Notes: generated from the sequence alone by a model not told the origin. Counted from the first letter of the stretch, positions 51,858 to 61,707 are shown. The stretch: 64,000 bases of DNA from an uncultured Butyricicoccus sp. (GCA_944384655.1 CALWUF010000015.1:1-64000), one strand, 5' to 3'. Translations and numbers: made by a program.

Positions 51858-52742
51858 ATGACCTTGCGGAATCTGCGGATTTTTTTGGCTGTAGCCGATT
51901 GTGGAAGTATGAGCGAAGCCGCAAAGAAAATGCATATTGCACAGCCGTCTGTCAGTGGAACGATTGGAGAAATTGAAGAACAATATGGCGTGCGTCTGTT
52001 TGAGCGCCTGGGACGGCGTCTGTATATTACGCCGACAGGGATGCAACTGTCTGAATACGCCCGGCATATCCTGTCAATGTATGACGCCATGGAACAGCGC
52101 CTTAAGAATGCGGATGAAACCGACATGCTGCGGGTGGGTGCGACTGTCACTGTGGGTACATGCATTTTGGGAGGTATGCTGCAACGATATATTTCAGAAA
52201 CGCAGAATCAGCCGCCGCGCGTTGTCGTAGACAATACACGCGTCATTGAACAGCAATTACTCAGAAGCGAACTGGACGTCGCTGTCATCGAAGGCAAAGT
52301 CACCAGTCCTGATCTCATTACACAATTCATGATGAACGATCCGTTGATATTGGTATGTGCGCGCGACAAAAACCCGTTTGGTGCAAAAAAATCTGTTCGA
52401 TTGACAGATTTGCAGGAAATCCCGTTTATTTTGCGCGAGGAAGGCAGTGGCACGCGTGAGGTGTTTGAGAGTGTTATGCCGCATATCAATATACAATGGG
52501 TGTGCAACAACAGTGAAGCCATCCTGCGTGGCGTGGAGATGGGCTTTGGCATGACGGTGATTTCGCGCCGCCTGGTGTCAGAACGCCTGCGCACCGGAGT
52601 GCTGACAGAAATCCATATCGCGGATGCGGAATTGAATCGTCAGTTCAGCATTGTCTGGCACAAGAATAAATATCTCGGCAAAAGTATGAACCAGTTTATC
52701 GACATATGCTCGCAGTACGGCGCGATGTTTGGCGGGCGATGA
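51858..52742 (+). CDS. LysR family transcriptional regulator
   Basis: Protein of 294 residues: N-terminal helix-turn-helix (LRIFLAVADCGSMSEAAKKM, then QPSVSGTIGEIEEQYGVRLF) and a periplasmic-binding-like effector domain. It resembles CysB/CysL-type regulators, but the ligand is unknown. The ATG at 51858 is chosen because GGAGG lies 8 nt before it; another ATG at 51852 is too close. The target could be itself or the aldolase upstream. It converges with the polyphosphate enzyme. Confidence 0.9.
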   Translation: MTLRNLRIFLAVADCGSMSEAAKKMHIAQPSVSGTIGEIEEQYGVRLFERLGRRLYITPTGMQLSEYARHILSMYDAMEQRLKNADETDMLRVGATVTVGTCILGGMLQRYISETQNQPPRVVVDNTRVIEQQLLRSELDVAVIEGKVTSPDLITQFMMNDPLILVCARDKNPFGAKKSVRLTDLQEIPFILREEGSGTREVFESVMPHINIQWVCNNSEAILRGVEMGFGMTVISRRLVSERLRTGVLTEIHIADAELNRQFSIVWHKNKYLGKSMNQFIDICSQYGAMFGGR

Positions 52743-52761
52743 TGTCATGCAAATACAAAAG

Positions 52762-52790
52762 AAAGCCCATGCTGCTTGGCATGGGCTTTT
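52762..52790. terminator. Bidirectional terminator
   Basis: An 11-bp perfect stem (52762-52772 with 52779-52789) between two convergent genes, with A/T flanks. Confidence 0.8.
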
Positions 52791-52808
52791 CCGTTGAGTT
52801 TTGTGGCA

Positions 52809-54287
52809 TTACAGCCGCGCTTCAATTGCATCGTTCAGCGTTTGAATGGCTTTGAGACGTCCAAATTTTTTGTCCTGCGATTCCACGATGGTCCACGGTG
52901 CATATTCAGTGGACGTCAAGCGAACCATATCGTTGACAGCGGTTTCATACAGGCTCCATTTTTCACGATTGCGCCAATCTTCATCCGTAATCTTCCACTG
53001 TTTTTCCGGTGTGTTCTGGCGTTCTGTGAAGCGGCGGAGCTGCTCATCTGAGTCGATGTGCAGCCAGAATTTGATGAGGATAGCGCCCCATTTCTCCAAT
53101 TCATATTCAAATTCGTTCAGCTCCTGATAGGCGCGTTTCCATTCTTCTTCCGTACAGAAGCCTTCGAGACGTTCTACCATGACACGTCCATACCATGTGC
53201 GGTCAAATACGGCAATGTGACCGTCTTTCGGCAGGTTTTGCCAAAAGCGCCACAGATGATGGTGCATTTTTTCCACCGGCGTCGGGGACGCAATTGGAAT
53301 CACTTCATAACCGCGCGGGTCGAGCGCTGAGGTCAGGCGCTTGATCTTGCCGCCCTTGCCCGCGGCATCCCAGCCCTCATAGGCGATTATGATCGTGATG
53401 CGCTCGCGATAGACGATGTTGTGCAGTTTGGAGAGCTTTTTCTGCTCATGCCGAAGGATTGAACGGTATTTTTCATCATCAATGCGGCGATACAGCGGCA
53501 CCTCCTCCAGCTTGGGCTTTTTGACCAGATGGAAATTGTGTACCTGGGATTGGTATTCCGATGGGACAATGGTTTTCGGCTCGTCCAATGCCGTGCGGAT
53601 GGAATCAACGATGATGCTGTAAATTTCATTCATGGCGCTGCGGCGTTCCTGCGCGCTGATGATGTGCCATGGTGCAAAGACTGTATTGGTCTTTTCCAGC
53701 ATTTCGTCATAGACACGATAATATTCTTTATAGTGTTTGTTGCGGAATTTATCCAGGTCTGTCACACGCCACCGCGTATTTTTGTTTTCCAACAGCTTGG
53801 ATTGGCGTTTGGCCTGTTCTTTGGAGGAGATATGGAGGAAGAATTTGATAATCAAACAGCCGTCCTGAGACAATTGACGTTCAAACGTGTTGATGCTCTC
53901 CATGCGGCTATAAGCCTCCGCTGCGCTCAAGTTATTCTCAATGCGGGCGCGGGAAACCTCCGGGTACCAGCTTTCATCAAAAATTGCCATCTTTCCCCTT
54001 TGTGGCATACGCAGCCAGTGCCGCCATAGGAAGGGATGGCGCTGTTCTTCCGGTGTCGGATCTTTGGTATTGTGCACTTTAAAGAACCGGGGATCGAGCG
54101 TTTGAATCATGCTGGCGATCATGCTGCCCTTGCCGGATGAATCCCAGCCCTCGAACAGCACAATGACGGGCAGTTTGCTCTCTTTCATGCGGTGTTGTAA
54201 ATTTGCCAGATCGCCGCGCACAGCCTTCGTCTCCAGGCGATATTCGATATCAGTCATACGGCGGTTGAAATCAATACTGCTCAGCAT
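52809..54287 (-). CDS. pap: Polyphosphate:AMP phosphotransferase (two-domain PPK2)
   Basis: Protein of 492 residues with two tandem PPK2 domains. Walker A motifs are GWDSSGKG (first domain, about residue 47) and GWDAAGKGG (second, about 305); each has a lid/Walker B region (IFDESWYPEV and VFDRTWYGRVMVER). Class II, two-domain PPK2 enzymes phosphorylate AMP to ADP with polyphosphate. The second domain keeps all the motifs; the first is the more diverged, as in the family. GGGAGGG precedes the ATG. Monocistronic. Confidence 0.92.
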   Translation of the reverse strand: MLSSIDFNRRMTDIEYRLETKAVRGDLANLQHRMKESKLPVIVLFEGWDSSGKGSMIASMIQTLDPRFFKVHNTKDPTPEEQRHPFLWRHWLRMPQRGKMAIFDESWYPEVSRARIENNLSAAEAYSRMESINTFERQLSQDGCLIIKFFLHISSKEQAKRQSKLLENKNTRWRVTDLDKFRNKHYKEYYRVYDEMLEKTNTVFAPWHIISAQERRSAMNEIYSIIVDSIRTALDEPKTIVPSEYQSQVHNFHLVKKPKLEEVPLYRRIDDEKYRSILRHEQKKLSKLHNIVYRERITIIIAYEGWDAAGKGGKIKRLTSALDPRGYEVIPIASPTPVEKMHHHLWRFWQNLPKDGHIAVFDRTWYGRVMVERLEGFCTEEEWKRAYQELNEFEYELEKWGAILIKFWLHIDSDEQLRRFTERQNTPEKQWKITDEDWRNREKWSLYETAVNDMVRLTSTEYAPWTIVESQDKKFGRLKAIQTLNDAIEARL

Positions 54288-54438
54288 ACGTTTACCCTCC
54301 CGTCTTGGTGATGAAAAATAACAAATCTGTTGTATATAGTATAACAGAAATTGTCACAAAATTCATCTACAATCTACACAATTTGACGAATCATGTTTGT
54401 GCACAATGATAAATAGGCGGAAAAACGTACGGTTTTGC

Positions 54439-54467
54439 TTGCAATAGAATTCAAAAACTGATATAAT
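54439..54467 (+). promoter_or_regulatory. Promoter of perR-rbr
   Basis: TTGCAA at 54439-54444 and TATAAT at 54462-54467, spacer 17 bp. AT-rich sequence at 54475-54496 partly resembles a Fur/PerR box, but the palindrome is poor. Confidence 0.65.
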
Positions 54468-54516
54468 TTAAACATAAGAATTGTTATTGATATCGATTAA
54501 AAAGTGGGGTGACCGG

Positions 54517-54897
54517 GTGAAGTATTCCAGACAGAGAGAGCTGATCCGGGAAGCGGTCAACCAGTCGGGCGAACATCCCACTGCGGACGCTGTGTACCAG
54601 AAGGTGCGCCAGAAAGAACCCACGATCAGCCTTGCAACGGTGTATCGTAATTTGAATCAGTTGGCAGAAAATAATATGATTCGACGTGTCGTTGTCCCCG
54701 GAGATTCGGATCATTTCGACCGTGCGATGGAGTATCATGAGCATATGATCTGTACGAGGTGTGGCAGTGTTGTGGATGTTTGGCCGGAACACCCGCTGTT
54801 TGAACAGTTTCAGGCTCTTCCAGGCATTTGCTGTACCGGCTATGAGCTGGTTCTATATGGTCTGTGCTCCGAGTGTGCAGATCAAAAAGAACAATAG
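54517..54897 (+). CDS. perR: Fur family regulator, PerR-like
   Basis: Protein of 126 residues. The winged helix reads HPTADAVYQKVRQKEPTISL followed by ATVYRNLNQLAE. The metal-sensing segment is HFDRAMEYHEHMICTRCG, and CTRCG plus CSECAD supply the structural zinc cysteines. PerR senses peroxide by metal-catalysed His oxidation. The GTG at 54517 follows GTGGGGTGA. The gene before rubrerythrin is a usual PerR target, supporting PerR over Fur. Confidence 0.85.
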   Translation: MKYSRQRELIREAVNQSGEHPTADAVYQKVRQKEPTISLATVYRNLNQLAENNMIRRVVVPGDSDHFDRAMEYHEHMICTRCGSVVDVWPEHPLFEQFQALPGICCTGYELVLYGLCSECADQKEQ

Positions 54898-54938
54898 ACA
54901 ACCATTGGTGCGTATAAGCGCAGAAAGGATGGATCATC

Positions 54939-55478
54939 ATGGAATTCAAAGGTTCAAGAACGGAAGCAAATCTTGCCGCTGCATTTGCAGGCGAATCGCA
55001 GGCGAGAAATAAGTACACGTACTATGCATCCAGAGCGAAGAAGGACGGCTATGAACAGATTGCTGCACTGTTCCTCGAAACCGCAGAAAACGAGAAGGAA
55101 CATGCAAAGATTTGGTTTAAACTGTTGCACGATGGCGCAGTTCCAGACACAATTGCCAACCTGAAGGACGCAGCCGCAGGCGAGCATTATGAGTGGACAG
55201 ACATGTATGCAACGTTTGCAAAGGAAGCGCGTGAAGAAGGCTTTGAAGAAATTGCAATTCTGTTTGAAAAGGTCGGTGAGATCGAGAAAGAACATGAGGC
55301 GCGGTATCTCAAGCTGCTGGAAAATGTAGAGAACGGCATTGTATTCTCCCGAGAGGGTGACGCCATCTGGAAATGCCGCAATTGTGGACACATTGTCGTC
55401 GGCAAGCAGCCGCCGCAGGTCTGTCCGGTTTGCGCACATCCACAGGCGTACTTTGAAATCAAGGCTGAAAATTATTGA
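54939..55478 (+). CDS. rbr: Rubrerythrin
   Basis: Protein of 179 residues: an N-terminal four-helix di-iron domain ([20 protein letters not shown] and the later EKEHEARY) followed by a rubredoxin domain with CRNCGH and CPVCAHP. It reduces hydrogen peroxide in anaerobes using electrons from a rubredoxin/NADH system. AAGGATG precedes the ATG. It lies 41 bp after perR and is almost certainly peroxide-induced through it. Confidence 0.97.
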   Translation: MEFKGSRTEANLAAAFAGESQARNKYTYYASRAKKDGYEQIAALFLETAENEKEHAKIWFKLLHDGAVPDTIANLKDAAAGEHYEWTDMYATFAKEAREEGFEEIAILFEKVGEIEKEHEARYLKLLENVENGIVFSREGDAIWKCRNCGHIVVGKQPPQVCPVCAHPQAYFEIKAENY

Positions 55479-55494
55479 TTGTATTGCCATTCTG

Positions 55495-55526
55495 GCGGCG
55501 GAAGCGAACGCTTCCGCCGCTTTTTT
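55495..55526 (+). terminator. Terminator of perR-rbr
   Basis: An 11-bp perfect GC-rich stem (55495-55505 with 55510-55520), then six T. Confidence 0.9.
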
Positions 55527-55569
55527 CGTCATGCGGTATAAAACGATATCGGCAAGGAAAACTAAGGCA

Positions 55570-55598
55570 TTGACAGGCGACAGAAGTTGTGCTATGCT
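55570..55598 (+). promoter_or_regulatory. Promoter of copA-csoR
   Basis: TTGACA at 55570-55575 and TATGCT at 55593-55598, spacer 17 bp. Confidence 0.75.
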
Positions 55599-55611
55599 GA
55601 CGTACAGAGGG

Positions 55612-55628
55612 ACACCCCGTGGGGGTGT
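55612..55628. promoter_or_regulatory. Putative CsoR operator
   Basis: ACACCCCGTGGGGGTGT, a GC-rich inverted repeat of the CsoR operator type (C-run/G-run around a short centre), about 14 bp after the -10 box. Copper-free CsoR bound here would block transcription. Confidence 0.7.
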
Positions 55629-55655
55629 ATGAACATGTGTTATGGAGGTGAGCCA

Positions 55656-58454
55656 ATGGTTCAGCAAAAGAAGTTTCGCGTGACAGGTATGACATGCACG
55701 GCATGCTCTGCGCATGTGGAAAAGGCTGTGCGCGCGGTAGAGGGCGTTCGGCAGGCGGATGTCAGCCTGATGATGAACCGTATGACCGTTTCATTTGACG
55801 ATACAGTCACGAGCGCCGGAGAAATCTGTGCGGCAGTTGCGCATGCAGGGTACGGCGCATCGGAAGAGGGTACATCAGGCACGGCAGAACAACAGGGCAA
55901 TCCGTTGGAACAGCAGAAGCAGGAGATAAAAACACGGCTGATCGGATCGATTGTATTTCTCATTCCATTGATGTATCTTTCTATGGGACATATGATGGGA
56001 TTGCCATTGCCCGGAATTTTTGTGGGATTGGAGAATGCGATTACGTATTCGCTCACACAGTTTCTGATATGTCTGCCGATTGTCTATCTGAATCGCGCAT
56101 TTTTTATCAATGGATTTAAGACGTTGTGGCATCGCGCGCCCAATATGGATGCGTTGATTGCGGTCGGCGCATCAGCCGCGCTGATTTATGGTGTCTTTGC
56201 CATTTATCGCATGGGTGTTGGTTTGGGTACAGGAGATATGGAGCTGGTCAGACAGTATCATATGGATCTGTATTTTGAATCTGCCGGTACGATTTTAACG
56301 TTAATTACTGTCGGAAAATATTTAGAGGTGCGTGCACGAAGCAAGACTGGGTCGGCGATTGAATCATTGATGAAGCTCGCACCGCAGACGGCGCTTGTCG
56401 AACGGGATGGCAAACAGATAGAAATCAGTGTGGAAGAGCTGCATACGGGTGATATTGTGGTTCTGCGCCCAGGTGATCGTGTTCCCGTGGACGGGATCGT
56501 CGAGGAGGGCAGCTCAAGCGTGGATGAATCCGCAATCACGGGTGAATCCATTCCGGTAGAAAAGACAGTTGGCAGTCAGGTCGTGACAGCGACGGTCAAC
56601 GGCAAGGGTTTTTTGAAAATCCGTGCTCAGCGCGTCGGTGAGGATACGACGCTGTCACAGATCATTCGTTTGGTCGAAGAAGCAGCGGCGTCCAAGGCGC
56701 CGATTGCCCGGCTGGCAGACCGCATTGCCGGCATATTTGTGCCGACGGTTATGATCATTGCACTGGCGTCGGCAGTCATTTGGCTGTTGTGCGGTGCGAC
56801 AGCAGAGTTTGCATTGTCCATCGGTATTGCGGTATTGGTTGTAAGTTGTCCGTGTTCGCTTGGTTTGGCAACGCCGGTCGCCATCATGGTCGGCACGGGC
56901 AAGGGGGCGGAAAATGGCATTCTGTTCCGTTCGGCGCAGGCGCTGGAGGAACTGCACAGTATTGATACCGTCGTGCTGGATAAGACCGGTACGATTACCG
57001 AAGGTCGTCCCCGTGTGACCGATGTGCTGCTCACAGGGCTGGTAACAGAGGATATGCTGGTACGTGTTGCAGCGTCAGTCGAGGCATACAGTGAACATCC
57101 GCTGGCAGAAGCGGTGGTACGTTATGCGGAAGAAAAAAATATTGAGCCGGAGAAGGTAAACGAATTTGAACCGATTTTCGGGCGCGGTGTCAGGGCGACG
57201 TTGGGAACACACCACTATCTGGCGGGTAATGCGGCGCTGATGCAGGAAAATAATATTGATTTGTCCGGTGTGGCGCCGCAGGTGGATGCGCTGACGCGTG
57301 GCGGTAAAACCCCGCTGTATTTTGCACGGGAAGATGGTCTGCTCGGCGTGCTGGCAGCTATGGATTCTGTCAAGCCATCGAGTGCGGAGGCAATTCACAT
57401 GTTGCGTGACCTCGGATTGGAGGTACACATGTTGACGGGAGATAATCGTGTGACCGCAACTGCCATCCAGCGGCAGCTTGATATTGACACCGTTGAGGCA
57501 GAGGTTCTGCCGCAGGACAAACAGGCACATATCGCTGCGCTGCAAAATACCGGAAAAAAGGTTGCTATGGTCGGTGACGGCGTCAACGATGCCCCTGCAC
57601 TCGCATGTGCGGATGTCGGCATTGCTGTGGGCGCGGGTACGGACGTTGCGATTGACAGCGCAGGTGTCATTCTGATGCGCAGTGACCTGCGCGATGTTGC
57701 GGATGCCGTTCGCCTGTCGCGTGCCGTTTTGCGCAATATCAAACAAAATTTATTCTGGGCCTTCTTCTATAATTCAGTGGGTATTCCACTGGCAGCAGGT
57801 GTCTTTTATGCGGCGCTCCAGTGGCGGTTGACCCCGATGTTTGCGGCGGCAGCGATGAGCCTGTCCAGCGTGTGTGTTGTGACCAATGCACTTCGTCTGC
57901 GCGGTTTCCGTCCGCTGGCGCGCATGCAGCAGGAGCAGGTACAGCCAGAACGCAAAACAATGGGGACACAGGAAACAATAGAATCGACAGCAGAGAAAGG
58001 AAGTCAGACAATGAAAGCAACAATGAAGATCGACGGAATGATGTGTATGCATTGTGTCGGGCGTGTGAGCGATGCATTGAATGCGCTGGAGGGCATTTCG
58101 GCAAACGTTGTGCTGGAAGACAACGCGGCATATCTTGATATTTCCGGCGACATAGATGCAGCGCTTGCGGTGGCAAAGCAAGCGGTGACCGATGCGGGAT
58201 ATACGGTCACCAACGTTGCGTTGGCAGGTTCAGCGCAAACAGCAACGCTGAAGATCGACGGGATGATGTGTATGCATTGTGTTGGTCGTGTCAGTGATGC
58301 GTTGAACGCGCTTGACGGTGTTCGTGCAAACGTCGTGCTGGATGACAAGGCAGCCTATCTGGAGATTTCCGGCGACGCAGATGCAGCGCTTGCAGCGGCG
58401 AAGCAGGCAGTGATTGACGCGGGATATACGGTGACTGGAATGGAGCGCGGTTGA
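55656..58454 (+). CDS. copA: Copper-exporting P1B ATPase CopA with N- and C-terminal HMA domains
   Basis: Protein of 932 residues. An N-terminal HMA domain (GMTCTAC, Cys14/Cys17) is followed by membrane helices, the transmembrane CPC motif (398-400), DKTGT (Asp442), the HP motif in EHPLAEAV and [10 protein letters not shown]. After the last helix and a polar linker come two nearly identical HMA domains (GMMCMHC at about 794-800 and 869-875). C-terminal HMA pairs are rare in CopA. The linker contains AAAGGAAG and an in-frame ATG at 58011, so a free two-HMA chaperone may also be made. Confidence 0.95.
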   Translation: MVQQKKFRVTGMTCTACSAHVEKAVRAVEGVRQADVSLMMNRMTVSFDDTVTSAGEICAAVAHAGYGASEEGTSGTAEQQGNPLEQQKQEIKTRLIGSIVFLIPLMYLSMGHMMGLPLPGIFVGLENAITYSLTQFLICLPIVYLNRAFFINGFKTLWHRAPNMDALIAVGASAALIYGVFAIYRMGVGLGTGDMELVRQYHMDLYFESAGTILTLITVGKYLEVRARSKTGSAIESLMKLAPQTALVERDGKQIEISVEELHTGDIVVLRPGDRVPVDGIVEEGSSSVDESAITGESIPVEKTVGSQVVTATVNGKGFLKIRAQRVGEDTTLSQIIRLVEEAAASKAPIARLADRIAGIFVPTVMIIALASAVIWLLCGATAEFALSIGIAVLVVSCPCSLGLATPVAIMVGTGKGAENGILFRSAQALEELHSIDTVVLDKTGTITEGRPRVTDVLLTGLVTEDMLVRVAASVEAYSEHPLAEAVVRYAEEKNIEPEKVNEFEPIFGRGVRATLGTHHYLAGNAALMQENNIDLSGVAPQVDALTRGGKTPLYFAREDGLLGVLAAMDSVKPSSAEAIHMLRDLGLEVHMLTGDNRVTATAIQRQLDIDTVEAEVLPQDKQAHIAALQNTGKKVAMVGDGVNDAPALACADVGIAVGAGTDVAIDSAGVILMRSDLRDVADAVRLSRAVLRNIKQNLFWAFFYNSVGIPLAAGVFYAALQWRLTPMFAAAAMSLSSVCVVTNALRLRGFRPLARMQQEQVQPERKTMGTQETIESTAEKGSQTMKATMKIDGMMCMHCVGRVSDALNALEGISANVVLEDNAAYLDISGDIDAALAVAKQAVTDAGYTVTNVALAGSAQTATLKIDGMMCMHCVGRVSDALNALDGVRANVVLDDKAAYLEISGDADAALAAAKQAVIDAGYTVTGMERG

Positions 58455-58455
58455 T

Positions 58456-58719
58456 ATGCGTGCAGATAAGGAAACGGTCAGTCGTTTGCTGCGTACAGCA
58501 CGCGGACAAATTGATGGAATTTTGCGTATGATCGATGAGGATGCATATTGTATTGATATTTCCAATCAGGTTATGGCGGCACAGTCGGTGCTGAGACGCG
58601 TAAACCGCGAAATTATCAGCGCTCATCTTGAGGGCTGTGTGCTCGATGCCATGGAAAATGGCACGGGAGAACAAAAAATGAAGGAAATTATGAGCCTGAT
58701 TGATAAGCTTTCCAAATAA
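58456..58719 (+). CDS. csoR: CsoR family copper-sensing repressor
   Basis: Protein of 87 residues of the CsoR/RcnR family. The copper triad Cys32, His57, Cys61 is intact (DAYCIDISNQ, SAHLEGCV), which marks CsoR rather than a nickel or sulfur sensor. It starts one base after copA stops and would be made from the same transcript, giving negative feedback. Its likely operator lies at 55612-55628, just after the copA promoter. Confidence 0.93.
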   Translation: MRADKETVSRLLRTARGQIDGILRMIDEDAYCIDISNQVMAAQSVLRRVNREIISAHLEGCVLDAMENGTGEQKMKEIMSLIDKLSK

Positions 58720-58762
58720 CAGGCAAAACGAACCGTGGGCTTGTGCAAATTGCAAAAATACA

Positions 58763-58791
58763 TTGCGATAACAGGGGAAGTTTGATATAAT
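58763..58791 (+). promoter_or_regulatory. Promoter of pfk
   Basis: TTGCGA at 58763-58768 and TATAAT at 58786-58791, spacer 17 bp; a leader of about 95 nt follows. Confidence 0.65.
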
Positions 58792-58890
58792 AAAAACAAT
58801 AATCATCTCCGGTCATATAGATAGTGCGCACACGGGAGCAAGGATGTGCAGCCTGCGGAGATATAGACGGAAAATCGAGGAGGCAAAATC

Positions 58891-60081
58891 ATGAAACGCA
58901 TCGGCATGCTGACCAGCGGCGGTGACTGCCAGGGACTGAACTCTACCCTGCGCGGCGTTGCAAAGGCGCTGTATGAGGAATATGGCAAGGAAGTTGAAAT
59001 CTACGGTTTTCGCGATGGCTATCGCGGTCTGATCGAAGGCGATGTGCGCCTGATGTCTCCGCGGGATTTTTCCGGTATTCTCACCATCGGCGGCACGATT
59101 CTCGGAACCTCCCGCCAGCCATTTAAAAATATGCGCGATAAGGACGAGAACGGTGTGGATAAGGTCACCAAGATGATCAACACCTACAAAAAGATGGAAC
59201 TCGACTGTCTGGTTATTCTGGGTGGCAATGGCACCACCAAGACAGCCAATCTCCTGCGCGAGGAAGGTCTGAATGTCATTTCTCTGCCGAAAACCATTGA
59301 TAATGACTTGTGGGGCACAGAAGTCACCTTTGGTTATCAGACCGCAATGGATATTGCCACGGATGTGATTGATAAGATCCATTCCACAGCTATGTCACAC
59401 AGCCGTGTGTTCCTGGTTGAAATTATGGGTCACGGCGCAGGCTGGCTGACGTTGACCGCAGGCATTGCAGGCGGTGCGGATATCATTTTGATTCCGGAAA
59501 TTCCGTACAATTTGGAATCCATTGTTGCCAAACTGGAAGAGCGTCGCAAGAACAACCATCCGTTCACCATCGTTGCGGTCGCAGAAGGCGCGATCTCCCA
59601 GGAAGAAGCGCAGATGTCCAAGAAGGAATTCAAGGCATCACGTGCGCAGATGACGGATCCGTCTATCAGCTTCCGCCTGGCGCGTGAGTTGAGCGAGGCA
59701 TGTGGACAGGAGATTCGCGTCGTCAATCCGGGTCATTTCCAGAGAGGCGGCGGACCGGACGCCTATGACCGAATTTTGACGACTCGTCTTGGCACGGGCG
59801 CTGCCCGTTTGATTAAACATAAGCAGTACGGCAACATGGTAGCGATCCGCAATGATCGGATTATCGCCGTTCCGCTCAGCGAAGTTGCAGGCAAGCTGAA
59901 GACTGTCCCGGTGGATAACGATCTGGTTCAGGCAGCACGGGATATCGGCATCAGCTTCGGTGACGAGAAGGTCAAGAAGGACAAAAAAGATAAGGACAAG
60001 AAGGATAAAAAAGATAAAGAAAAAGACAAAGAAAAAGATAAGGAAAAAGACAAGGAAAAGAAAGAAAAGAAGGACAATTGA
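58891..60081 (+). CDS. 6-phosphofructokinase with a lysine/acid-rich tail
   Basis: Protein of 396 residues. The catalytic core (about 1-358) has TSGGDCQGLNS, LGGNGTTKTA and PKTIDND. Glycine after GGN favours ATP, while Lys before TIDND occurs in PPi-dependent and some group III ATP enzymes, so the phosphoryl donor is uncertain. Residues 360-396 are almost only Lys, Asp and Glu, built from short K-D/K-E repeats, an unusual extension. The gene is monocistronic with its own promoter and terminator. Confidence 0.93.
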   Translation: MKRIGMLTSGGDCQGLNSTLRGVAKALYEEYGKEVEIYGFRDGYRGLIEGDVRLMSPRDFSGILTIGGTILGTSRQPFKNMRDKDENGVDKVTKMINTYKKMELDCLVILGGNGTTKTANLLREEGLNVISLPKTIDNDLWGTEVTFGYQTAMDIATDVIDKIHSTAMSHSRVFLVEIMGHGAGWLTLTAGIAGGADIILIPEIPYNLESIVAKLEERRKNNHPFTIVAVAEGAISQEEAQMSKKEFKASRAQMTDPSISFRLARELSEACGQEIRVVNPGHFQRGGGPDAYDRILTTRLGTGAARLIKHKQYGNMVAIRNDRIIAVPLSEVAGKLKTVPVDNDLVQAARDIGISFGDEKVKKDKKDKDKKDKKDKEKDKEKDKEKDKEKKEKKDN

Positions 60082-60107
60082 TTCCTTTTGATGGAAACAA
60101 CAATGGA

Positions 60108-60139
60108 GGCTGTCCGGCAGGAGTTGCCGGGCAGCCTTT
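60108..60139 (+). terminator. Terminator of pfk
   Basis: A 12-bp stem (60108-60119 with 60125-60136, one G-U), then TTT. Confidence 0.7.
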
Positions 60140-60160
60140 GCCGGTCAACGGAGTGTTCGT

Positions 60161-60889
60161 ATGAATATCACGGTAATTTATGGCTCACAACGCCATGGCA
60201 GCACATGGCATATTGCGCAAAAATTTATCTCGCGGTTGTCATGTGGCGGGGAGGTGCGGGAATTTTACCTGCCGTCTGCACTGCCGGAGCTATGTACAGG
60301 CTGTGGCATCTGTTTTATGCAGGGTGCGCGGTATTGTCCACATCGGCAGTATGTTGAGCCGATTGTACGCGCACTTGATCAAGCGGATCTCATTGTTCTG
60401 GCGAGTGCCACCAGTGTGTTCCATGTCACAGGGGCAATGAAAAATATGCTGGATCATATGGCATATCGCTGGATGGTTCATCGTCCGTCTCCTACGATGT
60501 TTACCAAACAGGCAATTGCAATCACAACAGCGGCAGGCAGCGGTATGAAACCGACACTCAAGGATATGACAGATTCCCTGTCATATTGGGGCGTGGGCAG
60601 GATATGGACCTATGGAAAGGCTGTGCGCGCGATCCATTGGGACGGTGTTTCACCCCATATGAAACGCAACATTGACCGCGAAGTTGTGCGTCTGTCGCAA
60701 AAAATCGGCGCAGGCGGCAGCGCTGTTGTGCCATCCGCAGACATCCGTCGCAGATTCCATTTGCTGCGTATGGCATATCAAGTTCGCGGTCTTTCACCGT
60801 TGGATCATGAATATTGGGGCGTGCAAGGTTGGTTGGGAAAGACGCGTCCGTGGGATACGGTTGACCGGACGCCAGAGGATTTGAAATGA
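60161..60889 (+). CDS. Flavodoxin-like NADPH-dependent FMN reductase family protein
   Basis: Protein of 242 residues. The N-terminal flavin phosphate loop reads YGSQRHGSTWHIA, and a CTGCGICFMQGARYC segment (about 46-60) could hold a redox or metal site, as in iron-sulfur flavoproteins. Residues 80-120 (LASATSVFHVTGAMKNMLDH) fit the NADPH-dependent FMN reductase family. The C-terminal 60 residues are an extension. Substrate unknown. It is coupled by a 4-bp overlap to the nitrilase-family gene. Confidence 0.82.
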   Translation: MNITVIYGSQRHGSTWHIAQKFISRLSCGGEVREFYLPSALPELCTGCGICFMQGARYCPHRQYVEPIVRALDQADLIVLASATSVFHVTGAMKNMLDHMAYRWMVHRPSPTMFTKQAIAITTAAGSGMKPTLKDMTDSLSYWGVGRIWTYGKAVRAIHWDGVSPHMKRNIDREVVRLSQKIGAGGSAVVPSADIRRRFHLLRMAYQVRGLSPLDHEYWGVQGWLGKTRPWDTVDRTPEDLK

Positions 60890-61665
60890 AAGCAGCGTTG
60901 ATACAGCTTTGTGTTTGTGACAGTGAGACATCCGAACAGCGTTGGGAGCGCGTGGAACAGTTGCTCGCCGGTCTGGATGATGTGGATTGTATCATGCTGC
61001 CTGAACTATGGGGCGTTGGATTTTGTAATTTTGACCGTTATCTGCGCGAAGAGGAACCTTTGCAAGGGCTGACGGTTTCCCGGCTGATGGTATGGGCGCG
61101 GCGGCTGCACTGCTATCTTGTGACCGGCAGTTTTATTGAATGCACACCCGATGGAAGACGCTATAATACCACTGCTGTGCTCGATCCGGACGGGCAGTTG
61201 ATTGGCAGTTATCGAAAAATCCATTTGTTTGGTTATGATTCGCAGGAACCTGCACTGCTCACACCTGGCGGGCATACAGCGGAGGTGTCTACATCCTATG
61301 GAATTATTGGGCTGTCCACCTGTTATGACCTGCGCTTTCCGGAGCAGTTCCGGCATATGGTGGACAACGGTGCGCAACTGTTTGCCGTGACAGCCGCATG
61401 GCCGCAACAGCGGCTGGATGACTGGCGGCTGTTCTGCCGTGTGCGGGCGCTGGAAAATCAGAGCTTTTTGCTGGCGTGCAATCATACCGGTGATTGCGGT
61501 GGAACCATCGGCGCAGGGCACAGCATGGCAGTTGCACCGGATGGAACGGTGCTCGCGGAAGCGGGCGCAGAAGAACAGATATTGATGGCAGAGCTTGATT
61601 TCCAAGACGTACAGCAGTTTCGCAGACAGTTTCCAGCGCTGCATGACCGCGTACCGGTCAAATGA
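60886..61665 (+). CDS. Carbon-nitrogen hydrolase (nitrilase superfamily, omega-amidase-like)
   Basis: Protein of 259 residues with the Glu-Lys-Cys triad in MLPELWG (Glu about 40), YRKIHLF and LSTCYDLRFPE. YDLRFPE and RALENQSFLLACN are typical of omega-amidase/Nit2-like enzymes, which hydrolyse 2-oxoglutaramate-type amides; a nitrilase proper is unlikely. It overlaps the flavodoxin-like gene by 4 bp (ATGA) and is followed by a weak terminator. Confidence 0.88.
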   Translation: MKAALIQLCVCDSETSEQRWERVEQLLAGLDDVDCIMLPELWGVGFCNFDRYLREEEPLQGLTVSRLMVWARRLHCYLVTGSFIECTPDGRRYNTTAVLDPDGQLIGSYRKIHLFGYDSQEPALLTPGGHTAEVSTSYGIIGLSTCYDLRFPEQFRHMVDNGAQLFAVTAAWPQQRLDDWRLFCRVRALENQSFLLACNHTGDCGGTIGAGHSMAVAPDGTVLAEAGAEEQILMAELDFQDVQQFRRQFPALHDRVPVK

Positions 61666-61693
61666 ACAGCCGTCTGAGTATAGGCGGCTGTTC
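61664..61693 (+). terminator. Terminator of the nitrilase gene
   Basis: An 11-bp stem (61664-61674 with 61683-61693, one G-U) beginning at the stop codon; the T tract is short. Confidence 0.55.
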
Positions 61694-61707
61694 GTTTGTC
61701 AGAATGA

